12,151 nt of DNA from Verrucomicrobiota bacterium (lineage in GTDB: Bacteria; Verrucomicrobiota; Verrucomicrobiia; Limisphaerales; UBA1100). Below, one piece after another: positions 1 through 7,009 of the stretch. The translations under genes and the position numbers were made by a program. The stretch is from NCBI GenBank assembly GCA_028872645.1, contig JAPKDK010000065.1:1-12151 (forward strand). Reading direction: 5' to 3'. The first letter of the stretch is position 1. The number at the start of each line of letters is the position of its first letter. The notes below the pieces were generated by a model. The model made no database searches. It saw nothing but the letters and a program-made list of their open reading frames with translations, and was not told the DNA's origin.

Positions 1-2177
1 GGGACCTTCTGTTCTTTGGGTCGGTAATTGCCTTCGCTCTATTTGTCACCAGCGTTATAGTCCGCGGTGCGCAGGAATCCCGTACGGCGAGAAATTTCGC
101 CTATTCCATTGGCTTCATCGCCGTGGGCGCACTCATTTTGGTGGGCACAAATGCCACCACCTCGCAACTGCGATGGAAGGCTGATCTCACCGAAGGAAAT
201 ATTTATTCATTATCCGAGGGCACTGAACGAATTCTGCTGCGCTTGAGTGACGACCGCGGTACGGAACCCGATGCCTTCAAGCTTGAGGTGCGCCTGTACC
301 GAACCCGTGACAAGCGCGTGCCCAATAACCTCAGCCGCTACGCGAAACGCGTGGAAGACATGCTCAAGGAATACGTTGGCTTAGCGGGCAAGATGGCTAA
401 GGGAGATAACGCGTCGCTGCTGCTTCACTTGATCAATGTGCAGCCGGATTCGCCGGAGGAAGATCAGGCCATCAAGGACAACATCGAAAAATTCCCCATT
501 GGCCCTCAGGAGTTTGCTTATCTTGGCCTCTCGCTCAGCTACGCCGATCGTACCGAGAAAGTTGACTTGCTCGTCTCTGGGCAGGGTGGCCGATCGATGT
601 CACTGCGCTCAGAAGTAACGCTGGAATATGAAATCTCACGCGCCATCACTCGCCTATTAAAAACCGAAGACAACCGCGTGGTGATCGGCATTATGACCCC
701 GCCCTCCGTGCAGGTGATGGGCGGCCTTCCGCACGGCATACCGCCGCAAATGGCGATGCAACGCGGAATGCAGCCAAGGCCGCCGTGGGCGCTTATTCGC
801 CTGTTGCAACAAGAATACGATGAAGTGCGCACGGTCGATTTTGCCACTGGAATTTCACGCAACGAAGAGGGCCAGGAAATGTCACTCACGGAGAGTGGTA
901 TTGATATGCTGCTGGTTATTCACCCGCAAAAAATCAGCGAACGCGCCCAGTTCGCCATTGATCAATATGTGCTGAATGGCGGAAAATTAGTTGCCTTCCT
1001 TGATCCTTTTTATGGGTTTTCCGCCGGCTCGATGGGCGGCCTTGGCCCTTCAGAAAGTTCCTCCACGCTAAGTAAATTGCTCCCCGCGTGGGGTTTGTAT
1101 TTTGATGACCAACACGTGCTGGCGGATATGGACAGCCCGTTCCGGCGGGATCCGCGCGGGTCAGAAGTGTGGCCCACTTGGGTGGAGCTGCCTGGCAAAA
1201 GCCACAGTCAATCCGAAATCGTCACGCAGGATTTGGGCACCGTCAGCGTGCTGCACGCCGGCGCATTCACCGGCAAGGTGGCGGACAAGGGGCTGGTGCA
1301 AGTTAATCTCTTTAGCACCTCCACCAACGCGATGCGACTCACCACCCAAACTTCCGCTGGCACGGCAACCAACGCTACGGCGGTTTTGCCTTTGCCTCGC
1401 TTTTCCGCCGCGCAGGATAAAATTGCGCGCACCTTCAAAGGTAGCGGAAAGTCCAGTGTGTTGGCGGTGAAACTCACAGGCGCTTTTGCAACTGCATTCC
1501 CGAAGGGCGATCCCGTGGTCCTGCCGCCTGCAGACGTTAACGCCACCGCGCCCAAAGACAACGCCCTCAAAGTTGTCCGAAAAGACACCTCGCCCGTGGT
1601 GGTTCTGGTTGGGGATGTTGATTTGCTGAACGACCAATTGGCCGCCCAACCGATGCAGGATGCCTTCGGGCAGTTTGTTGGATTCCGCAACAGCAACTTT
1701 GCCTTCGTGATGAATCTCGCCGATTATTTGACCGGCGATGATGACCTCATCCGTGTGCGCAGCCAATCCCAACGCGATCGCCCGCTGGAGTTGCTCGATG
1801 GGATGCTCGAGAAGGCCACGCGCCGGGTGCAGAAAGACATCGATCTACTTGAGAAAGAACTCGATGAGGCTGATAAAAAAGTTCAAGAGGTGAAAGGTAA
1901 GCTCAACGAACAGATTCGCCAACTGCTGGCTACTGGCGGAGGTCAACTCCAAGTCAGTCAGGCGGATGTCAAAAAGCTTGAAGACAGCCAAGCCGCCGAG
2001 GAAGCCGCGCAGGATAAGGCACGCAAAACCATTCGTGAAAAGAAACGCGAACTGCGCGAGGAAATCAATGCGCTCAAGTTCCGCATCAAGTGGGCCAACA
2101 TTCTGATTATGCCCGCGCTCGTGGCCATTTTCGGATTGTTCGTTGCCATTGCCCGCCACCGCCGCACAGCCGCCTAA
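1..2177 (+). CDS. GldG-type ABC transporter auxiliary membrane protein, apparently fused to an ABC-2 permease C-terminus (5' partial)
   Basis: The reading frame is open from base 3 with no stop upstream, so the true start lies outside the window; a GTG at 123 falls inside a membrane segment and is unlikely to be the start. There are 724 visible residues. Residues 1-21 form a hydrophobic helix that resembles the last helix of ABC-2 permeases, and 31-50 form a second helix. The stretch RWKADLTEGNIYSLSEGT (57-74) is the characteristic GldG entry motif. A large extracytoplasmic region follows (DUF4350/ABC_transp_aux-like), with a Met/Gly/Pro-rich insertion around 235-260. A charged coiled coil lies at about 600-695 and a final helix at about 697-717, followed by a short basic tail. 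Family members work with an ABC ATPase in export or gliding-type systems; the substrate here is unknown. The DUF4340 gene starts 2 bases after the stop, as is usual for this pair. The family assignment is fairly sure; the permease fusion is an inference from one helix. Confidence 0.85.
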   Translation, partial: DLLFFGSVIAFALFVTSVIVRGAQESRTARNFAYSIGFIAVGALILVGTNATTSQLRWKADLTEGNIYSLSEGTERILLRLSDDRGTEPDAFKLEVRLYRTRDKRVPNNLSRYAKRVEDMLKEYVGLAGKMAKGDNASLLLHLINVQPDSPEEDQAIKDNIEKFPIGPQEFAYLGLSLSYADRTEKVDLLVSGQGGRSMSLRSEVTLEYEISRAITRLLKTEDNRVVIGIMTPPSVQVMGGLPHGIPPQMAMQRGMQPRPPWALIRLLQQEYDEVRTVDFATGISRNEEGQEMSLTESGIDMLLVIHPQKISERAQFAIDQYVLNGGKLVAFLDPFYGFSAGSMGGLGPSESSSTLSKLLPAWGLYFDDQHVLADMDSPFRRDPRGSEVWPTWVELPGKSHSQSEIVTQDLGTVSVLHAGAFTGKVADKGLVQVNLFSTSTNAMRLTTQTSAGTATNATAVLPLPRFSAAQDKIARTFKGSGKSSVLAVKLTGAFATAFPKGDPVVLPPADVNATAPKDNALKVVRKDTSPVVVLVGDVDLLNDQLAAQPMQDAFGQFVGFRNSNFAFVMNLADYLTGDDDLIRVRSQSQRDRPLELLDGMLEKATRRVQKDIDLLEKELDEADKKVQEVKGKLNEQIRQLLATGGGQLQVSQADVKKLEDSQAAEEAAQDKARKTIREKKRELREEINALKFRIKWANILIMPALVAIFGLFVAIARHRRTAA

Positions 2178-2179
2178 TA

Positions 2180-3409
2180 ATGAAAAGTAAACAAATTATC
2201 ACGATGATCACGCTGCTAGTGGTCACGCTCGCAGCCTACATAATTTTCAGCCCTGCCGATGATCCCGCCTCATCTAAAAACACCGGCGTGGGCGACGAGC
2301 CCCTTGCCGGGCTGGAGATTGGCCGCATCGCCGCCATTACCCTCACCACCAGCGAAGGTAAAGAAATCACCACCTTGCGCGTGGAGAAAAAAGCAGACCA
2401 CTGGACCGTGGCGCAACGCGGCGGCTACCCGGCGGACACCGCCCGCATCGAGGGGGTGGTGAAAAACCTCGTCGCGATGAAAATCCTGCGGCGCGTGCCC
2501 GCGGGTAAAAGTCAATTAGGACGGTTGCACCTCGACGAGCCCGGCGCTGGTAAGACGGCTGCCGCTCAGGTTGAGTTGTTCGCGGCGGACGGTAAGTCCA
2601 TCAAAGTCATTCACCTAGGCAAGGAATTGAGCGCGCCGGGTGGGGAAGGGGGCACCTCGGCCTTCGAGGGTGGTAATTACCCGGATCGTCGTTTTGTAAT
2701 GCTTGATGCCGAGCCTGCCAGCGCTGCGGTTGTAGATCAAACCTTCAGCAACGCTAACGCGGATGCCGCGGACTGGATTAATCGCACGGATTTTTTTGAG
2801 GTAAACAATGTGCTTTCGATGGCGGTGGATTACGCCGGCACTGAGGTCACCAACTCATGGAAGCTGGTGCGTGAAAACACTACCACTAATTGGACGCTCG
2901 TTGCCGCACTGGAAGGCGAAGTTTTGGGTCAGGACAAACTCAGTTCTTTTGCACAACCACTGCAGTCGCCCACCTTTAACGACGTGCTCACCGGCGTCGC
3001 CGCTAATCTCAGCACCAACGCCACCCGCATCACGCTGGGTACTGAAGATCAATTCACCTACACCCTCACCCTCGGCGAGCCCAATACCGAGGGTGAATTC
3101 CCAATGCAACTTGCGGTGGTTGCTAAACTCGCGGGAAAACGCATCCCCGCAAAAGACGAAAAACCTGGGGACAAAGACGGTCGTGATCTCCAATGGCAAA
3201 ACCAACAGCAACAACTCAAAATGCGATTGGCCCTTCATCAAAAATTTTCGGGTGAGCACTGGACGTATCTCATCCCCGGCCACACGGTTTCTGGCCTATT
3301 AAAAAAGCGCTCGGAATTGTTGTCTTCTAAAACTGACTTGCCTCCCCTTGGCCCCGTATTGCCTTTTCCGCCAAGTCCGCCCATTAGTCCGCCACAAAAC
3401 CCTAATTAG
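2180..3409 (+). CDS. DUF4340 domain-containing membrane-anchored protein
   Basis: A 409-residue protein. The ATG at 2180 was chosen because it sits just after two tandem stop codons ending the GldG gene and is followed at once by an N-terminal membrane helix (about residues 5-23). A longer frame from 2090 would only add sequence overlapping the GldG gene. The body after the anchor is DUF4340-like: a Trp-containing strand, then GGYPADTARIEGVVKNL, typical of the family's repeated beta/alpha units. The C-terminus (about 385-409) is proline-rich and low in complexity. DUF4340 proteins usually sit next to GldG-like proteins and ABC permeases and are thought to be extracytoplasmic partners of that transporter; their biochemical role is not known. 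Tight spacing with the upstream gene argues for one transcript. No Shine-Dalgarno site is obvious, so translation may be coupled to the gene before it. Confidence 0.85.
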   Translation: MKSKQIITMITLLVVTLAAYIIFSPADDPASSKNTGVGDEPLAGLEIGRIAAITLTTSEGKEITTLRVEKKADHWTVAQRGGYPADTARIEGVVKNLVAMKILRRVPAGKSQLGRLHLDEPGAGKTAAAQVELFAADGKSIKVIHLGKELSAPGGEGGTSAFEGGNYPDRRFVMLDAEPASAAVVDQTFSNANADAADWINRTDFFEVNNVLSMAVDYAGTEVTNSWKLVRENTTTNWTLVAALEGEVLGQDKLSSFAQPLQSPTFNDVLTGVAANLSTNATRITLGTEDQFTYTLTLGEPNTEGEFPMQLAVVAKLAGKRIPAKDEKPGDKDGRDLQWQNQQQQLKMRLALHQKFSGEHWTYLIPGHTVSGLLKKRSELLSSKTDLPPLGPVLPFPPSPPISPPQNPN

Positions 3410-3419
3410 CTGCACTTTT

Positions 3420-3448
3420 CTGTCATGCCCGCATTGACAGCAGGGCAT
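3420..3448 (+). promoter_or_regulatory. Two overlapping, mutually exclusive inverted repeats in the 74-base gap
   Basis: CTGTCA (3420-3425) pairs with TGACAG (3435-3440) across a 9-base loop, and ATGCCC (3425-3430) pairs with GGGCAT (3443-3448) across a 12-base loop. The two stems interleave, so only one can form at a time. No T-run follows, so this is not a good intrinsic terminator. The first repeat covers a perfect TTGACA -35 box, so it could be an operator. The repeats are seen directly; the function is an inference. Confidence 0.35.
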
Positions 3449-3462
3449 ATTGGTGGTTTATT
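3434..3462 (+). promoter_or_regulatory. Possible sigma70-type promoter for the coiled-coil/lipoprotein operon
   Basis: A perfect -35 box TTGACA (3434-3439) is followed after 17 bases by TTTATT (3457-3462), a 4-of-6 match to the -10 consensus. A start near 3469 would leave a leader of about 15 bases containing the Shine-Dalgarno site at 3471-3476. The -35 box lies inside an inverted repeat. If real, it makes the three downstream genes a transcription unit separate from the GldG/DUF4340 pair. Promoter consensus in this phylum is poorly tested. Confidence 0.35.
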
Positions 3463-3470
3463 GGGGAAGC

Positions 3471-3476
3471 GGAGGG
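3471..3476 (+). promoter_or_regulatory. Strong Shine-Dalgarno site (GGAGGG)
   Basis: GGAGGG stands 7 bases before the ATG at 3484. It fixes that start, and is notable because most other genes in the window show no clear ribosome binding site. Confidence 0.7.
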
Positions 3477-3483
3477 ACGCAAA

Positions 3484-4230
3484 ATGGCTAATCTAACAAA
3501 AATCATACTCGGCCTGAATATCCTTGCCGCCAGCGCAGGAATCTTCTTTGGAATCACCAAGTCTGGCAAAACAAGCGAGCTGATGGACTCCGTCGCCATC
3601 GCCAAAGGCGAGGCCAGCAATGCCACCGGCAAGTTAAGTAAAGTCGAATCGGAGAAAGCCGCGATAACCAAACAATTTACCGATAAGGATGCCGAGCACA
3701 AAGCTAAGAAGGCCCAATACGATCAACTCGTGGGCAATGCCGGCAGCAAAGATGCGGTAGTTGCAAGCCTCCAGCAGGAGAACAACACTCTGAATGCTGA
3801 AAAGCAAAGCTGGGTGACTGAACGTCAAAATCTGCAAGCCAAGGCCAACGAAGCAACAATTGCGCAAACCAGCCTCGCCGCCGCAGAAGCACAAGTTCAA
3901 ACGCTTACAACCGAGCTGAATAAGATCAAAAACCCGCCAACGAAGACGAAGCCGAAGGCACCCCCCGTAACCGCAGGCGGCAAGGTTGGTAAAATTGCGA
4001 ATGTCGACCCCCGGACTGGTTCGATAATTTTAAACCGCGGATCTGCTCATGGATTAAAGATTGGAGATCAGCTCAATGTGTTCCGCAATAATAAACTGAT
4101 CGGACGCATTCTCGTAACCCGGCTCAGCGCTACTAACACCGGGCTTTCAATCGCCCAACGAGCGGAAGGATTGGGAGTCCCCGCTGGCGCGCAGTTTCAG
4201 GTGAACGATGACTTGGTTAAGTTTCAATAA
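3484..4230 (+). CDS. Membrane-anchored coiled-coil protein with C-terminal FlgT_C-like beta domain
   Basis: A 248-residue protein. The start is set by GGAGGG 7 bases upstream. Residues 5-24 form an N-terminal membrane anchor. About 35-150 are Ala/Gln/Lys/Glu-rich and predicted as a long coiled coil. Residues 151-166 are a Pro/Lys linker. The last 80 residues form a compact domain beginning GKVGKIANVDPRTGSIILNR with NRGSAHGLKIGDQLNVFR inside it. The pattern of a GS-x-x-G-[LV]-x-x-GD turn, then a short strand and IGRI-x-V, resembles the C-terminal domain of FlgT and similar SH3-like beta domains in PVC envelope proteins. The coiled coil would hold this domain away from the inner membrane in the periplasm. 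No enzymatic residues are recognisable. The next gene begins 2 bases after the stop. The ORF is secure; the domain likeness is a visual judgement. Confidence 0.8.
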   Translation: MANLTKIILGLNILAASAGIFFGITKSGKTSELMDSVAIAKGEASNATGKLSKVESEKAAITKQFTDKDAEHKAKKAQYDQLVGNAGSKDAVVASLQQENNTLNAEKQSWVTERQNLQAKANEATIAQTSLAAAEAQVQTLTTELNKIKNPPTKTKPKAPPVTAGGKVGKIANVDPRTGSIILNRGSAHGLKIGDQLNVFRNNKLIGRILVTRLSATNTGLSIAQRAEGLGVPAGAQFQVNDDLVKFQ

Positions 4231-4232
4231 CT

Positions 4233-4928
4233 ATGAAGAAAGCCACCACCATTACGCTGCTCATTCTGCTCACAGTCTCTTTGGGTTTCAGTGTTTATCT
4301 TTCGTTGGATCAAAAAACAAAAAACAAACTGATTGTCGATAAAGATGCTTCGATCTCGAATCGTGATAAAACGATTTCTGAAATCACCGGGAAACATAAG
4401 GAATTAGCCGCTGAGCTAACTCAGGCCAATCAAGCCGCAAAGGCCGGGAAAAAGAAATACGACACTCTGGAATCTGATCAGGATCTTTTAAAAGTTAAAA
4501 TCACGGCCGCGGAATCCAAGCTTGCCGCCCAAACAGATGGATCCAGCGAGGCCACCGAAAAGCTTCAGGAAAAATTGGGCGCACTTAACCTGGAAGCTGT
4601 TGAAAAAGCAAAACAGATTGCGGCTTTGGAGGCAAAAAATTCTTCACTCGAGGAACATGTAGCAGACCATGCAAAACAACTGCAGGAATCCGCCGGTGCC
4701 TTGGTCAAAGCTGAGGCCAGCCTCAGACCATTTGAAGAATTAGGAAAAACTCCCGACGAAATAAAAAAGGGCCTCATGAAACGACCCGTTACCCTTTCTC
4801 AACCATTGCCCCCGCGCCCAGCCAGCCAAGCTGGGAAAATTACCGAACCCATCCCAACCCCTGCTCCTGTGCCGCTACCCAAACTCACGCCAAAACCCGC
4901 TGCACCCACACCCCCGAAACAACCATGA
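4233..4928 (+). CDS. Membrane-anchored coiled-coil protein with proline-rich C-terminal tail
   Basis: A 231-residue protein of unknown family. MKK plus a hydrophobic stretch (about 7-23) make an N-terminal anchor or uncleaved signal. Residues about 28-165 are heptad-like and rich in Ala, Lys, Glu, Gln and Leu, predicted as one or two coiled coils. The last 48 residues (184-231) hold 17 prolines, many as Pro-x-Pro or Pro-Ala, which suits an extended tail that crosses or binds the peptidoglycan layer or docks on a partner. Its layout (anchor, coiled coil, special C-terminus) parallels the gene before it, 2 bases upstream, but the tails differ completely. Its TGA overlaps the ATG of the small lipoprotein gene (ATGA, 4925-4928), which points to coupled translation. 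A structural envelope role is inferred; no function can be named. Confidence 0.75.
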   Translation: MKKATTITLLILLTVSLGFSVYLSLDQKTKNKLIVDKDASISNRDKTISEITGKHKELAAELTQANQAAKAGKKKYDTLESDQDLLKVKITAAESKLAAQTDGSSEATEKLQEKLGALNLEAVEKAKQIAALEAKNSSLEEHVADHAKQLQESAGALVKAEASLRPFEELGKTPDEIKKGLMKRPVTLSQPLPPRPASQAGKITEPIPTPAPVPLPKLTPKPAAPTPPKQP

Positions 4929-5098
4929 AGAAAACTCTCTCCACCTTTGTCATCACCAGCCTTTTGATTGCTGTTGGTTTTATGATGCTCACAGCCAGCG
5001 GTTGCGGCACACCTTCATATTCAACAAACGATTCTGACCGGCCCTGGAATGAGACCCGCGGCTTCCAGAATCAAGGGGCCTCTCGCCTCGATCGTTAA
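4925..5098 (+). CDS. Small lipoprotein, 57 residues
   Basis: A short ORF starting MKKTLSTFVITSLLIAVG. The hydrophobic signal segment is followed by a lipobox-like ASGC with the lipidated Cys at residue 27. The mature part would be only about 31 residues, polar, and contains DRPWNETRGFQNQ. The ATG overlaps the stop of the coiled-coil gene by 4 bases, so it is probably translated by coupling. Ala at lipobox position -3 is less common than Leu but acceptable. The TAA stop (5096-5098) overlaps the stop of the cyclo-ligase gene on the other strand. Small lipoproteins with a Pro-Trp-containing tail are common in Verrucomicrobiota, but no function is known to me. The overlap and lipobox make it a convincing gene despite its size. 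Confidence 0.7.
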   Translation: MKKTLSTFVITSLLIAVGFMMLTASGCGTPSYSTNDSDRPWNETRGFQNQGASRLDR

Positions 5099-5646
5099 TT
5101 AACCTCGACCCAACACGAGGGCGTTGCCACGCCGTCGAGTTGCACATCGTGTTCCTCACGCGGAACGCTCTCAATAAGTTGATGGTCGAACCCCACCCCA
5201 AATTTTTGCCCGGCCAATTCAGTTAACCATCGGTCATAAAACCCGCGCCCACGCCCGAGGCGATAGCAGTCCATGTCATAAGCAATCCCCGGCACGATCA
5301 CAATATCTACCTCGCACGCGGGTATCTCAATGGCATCGACCGGCGGCTCAGCAATTCCAAATTTTCCCGGCACCAACGCCTCAGATGAGCTTACCCAAGC
5401 CGCAGAATAACCTCGGTCGGCTTGATAACGTGGAAAACAAAATCGTTTCCCGCCGGACATCAGCAGAAACACATTCAGCTCATCCGGCAATGGCGCGTAA
5501 AGCAATACCGTGCTAGCAGAACCCCATTCAACCCGCGCACGCAATCGGCTGCAAACAGCTACCGAAGCCATTATCCGTTCTTCTGGGAAAATGCGAAAGG
5601 CGCTAATCTCCGCGCGTACGGCAGCTTTTTCTTCTTTAATTCCCAT
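5095..5646 (-). CDS. 5-formyltetrahydrofolate cyclo-ligase (5,10-methenyl-THF synthetase)
   Basis: A 183-residue protein, the usual length for this family. It converts 5-formyl-THF to 5,10-methenyl-THF using ATP (EC 6.3.3.2), returning a storage or inhibitory folate to one-carbon metabolism in the cytoplasm. Visible motifs are KFGIAEP (95-101) and the ATP/folate-binding signature RLGRGRGFYDR (129-139) after VPGIAYD (118-124). The conserved C-terminal stretch VPREEHDVQLDGVATP is at 161-176. One variation is GRGRGFYD where GRGGGYYD is common. The ATG at 5646 was chosen because it gives a normal N-terminus; the frame stays open upstream, but that part lies inside rarA. The gene overlaps rarA by 11 bases (5636-5646), so the two are cotranscribed and probably coupled. 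Its TAA (5097-5095) shares bases with the stop of the convergent lipoprotein gene. Confidence 0.9.
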   Translation of the reverse strand: MGIKEEKAAVRAEISAFRIFPEERIMASVAVCSRLRARVEWGSASTVLLYAPLPDELNVFLLMSGGKRFCFPRYQADRGYSAAWVSSSEALVPGKFGIAEPPVDAIEIPACEVDIVIVPGIAYDMDCYRLGRGRGFYDRWLTELAGQKFGVGFDHQLIESVPREEHDVQLDGVATPSCWVEVN

Positions 5647-7009
5647 CGCGGTTTTTGGCTTCAGTCTGCAGTGAGCGCCAGTGTAGCACGCGCGCTTTGA
5701 TTTTTTGTTCCACGCCTTCTTCGGTTGGCTCGTAAAAAACCTTGTCCACCCCCAGGTAATCCTGTGCCACAAAATGGCCGTCGTAATTGTGCGCGTACTT
5801 GTAATCCTCGCCATGACCGAGTTGCTCCGCGCCTTTGTAATGCGAATCGCGCAAGTGTTTTGGTACGGGAATGGTGCGACCGCTTTTAACTTCCTCCAGC
5901 GCCGCATCAATCGCGACGTACGAACTGTTGCTCTTGTGAGCAGTGGCGAGATATACGGTGGCCTCGGCGAGTGGGATGCGCGCCTCAGGCCAACCAACAA
6001 ATTCCGATGCCGCATGGGCTGAGGTGGCCAGCACGAGTGCCATCGGATCCGCGAGGCCGATGTCTTCGGCGGCACTAATCATCAAACGCCGCGAAATAAA
6101 ACGGGGATCTTCGCCGGCATGAATCATTTTCGCCAACCAATAGAGCGCCGCATCGGGATCGCTGCCGCGGATGCTTTTGATGAACGCGGAAATGGTATCA
6201 TAATGCTGATCGCCATCTGCATCGTACACCACGGCCTTTTTTTGGATGCACTCCTCGGCAACGGCGAGCGTGAGGGCGATGGTGCCGTCTTTACCGGACG
6301 GCGTGGTAAGTGTGGCAATCTCCAGTGAGTTGAGCGCTTTGCGGGCGTCACCATCGGAAATCATGGCGAGATGGTCCAACGCGTCCGGATCGGCGTTAAT
6401 TTTAATGTGACCCACACCGCGTTCTCTGTCCGCCAAAGCCCGATTGAGTAACGTGCGAATGTCGGCTTGCCCAATCGGTTGCAATTCAAATATCTGCGAG
6501 CGCGACACGAGCGGAGAGTTGACAAAGAAAAATGGGTTGTGCGTCGTCGCGCCAATGAGTTTCACCGTGCCGCCTTCCACATCGGGCAATAGCACATCCT
6601 GCTGTGCTTTGTTGAACCGATGGATTTCATCGATGAACAGTACCGTAGCGCGTCCGGTATTTTCCAGCCGATTAGCCGCGCCCGAAAGCACGCGGCGCAT
6701 TTCGGCCACATTGCTTTCCACGCCACTGAGCCGTTCGAACTTGTTTTCCGTGCGGTTGGCGATGATCTGCGCGAGGGTAGTTTTGCCAGTGCCCGGTGGG
6801 CCGTAGAAAATTATTGATTGGATTCGATCCGCCTCAATGGCGCGCCGCAGCAACATGCCGGGCTTGAGGATGTGCTGTTGCCCAACGTATTCCGCAAGCG
6901 TGCGCGGGCGCATTCGGGCGGCAAGTGGGGCCTGCCGATGATCGGCCGCGCGATCGGATTTTGGCTTATCGACCGCTGCCGATTCATTGAATAAATCCCT
7001 CTCCGCCAC
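5636..7009 (-). CDS. rarA: Replication-associated recombination protein A (RarA/MgsA), AAA+ ATPase
   Basis: A 457-residue protein of the RarA/Mgs1/WRNIP1 family, which acts at stalled replication forks with SSB. Domains in order: an N-terminal segment with LAARMRPRTLAEYVGQQHIL (29-48); Walker A GPPGTGKT (70-77); Walker B VLFIDEIH (123-130); sensor 1 GATTHN (153-158, GATTEN in most relatives); a likely arginine finger at R170 in SPLVSR; and sensor 2 GDARKALN (220-227). The rest is the helical tetramerisation and C-terminal region, with the family-typical HLRDSHYKGAEQLGHG at 385-400. The start is a GTG at 7009-7007; no ATG lies upstream in frame before sequence unlike the family. No Shine-Dalgarno site is seen. 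The 5-FCL gene follows with an 11-base overlap. All catalytic motifs are intact. Confidence 0.93.
   Translation of the reverse strand: MAERDLFNESAAVDKPKSDRAADHRQAPLAARMRPRTLAEYVGQQHILKPGMLLRRAIEADRIQSIIFYGPPGTGKTTLAQIIANRTENKFERLSGVESNVAEMRRVLSGAANRLENTGRATVLFIDEIHRFNKAQQDVLLPDVEGGTVKLIGATTHNPFFFVNSPLVSRSQIFELQPIGQADIRTLLNRALADRERGVGHIKINADPDALDHLAMISDGDARKALNSLEIATLTTPSGKDGTIALTLAVAEECIQKKAVVYDADGDQHYDTISAFIKSIRGSDPDAALYWLAKMIHAGEDPRFISRRLMISAAEDIGLADPMALVLATSAHAASEFVGWPEARIPLAEATVYLATAHKSNSSYVAIDAALEEVKSGRTIPVPKHLRDSHYKGAEQLGHGEDYKYAHNYDGHFVAQDYLGVDKVFYEPTEEGVEQKIKARVLHWRSLQTEAKNRDGN

Noticed and set aside
1161..1772. A 203-codon minus-strand frame opposite the GldG gene
   Set aside because: It is antisense to a conserved gene, with composition expected from reversed codons and no recognisable motif.
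123..2177. GTG at 123 as the start of the GldG gene
   Set aside because: It falls in the middle of a membrane helix, and the frame stays open with meaningful membrane sequence back to base 3.
5647..6075. N-terminal extension of the 5-FCL protein by about 143 residues
   Set aside because: The frame is open but lies entirely inside rarA, is unlike the family, and the remaining 183 residues already match the normal family length.
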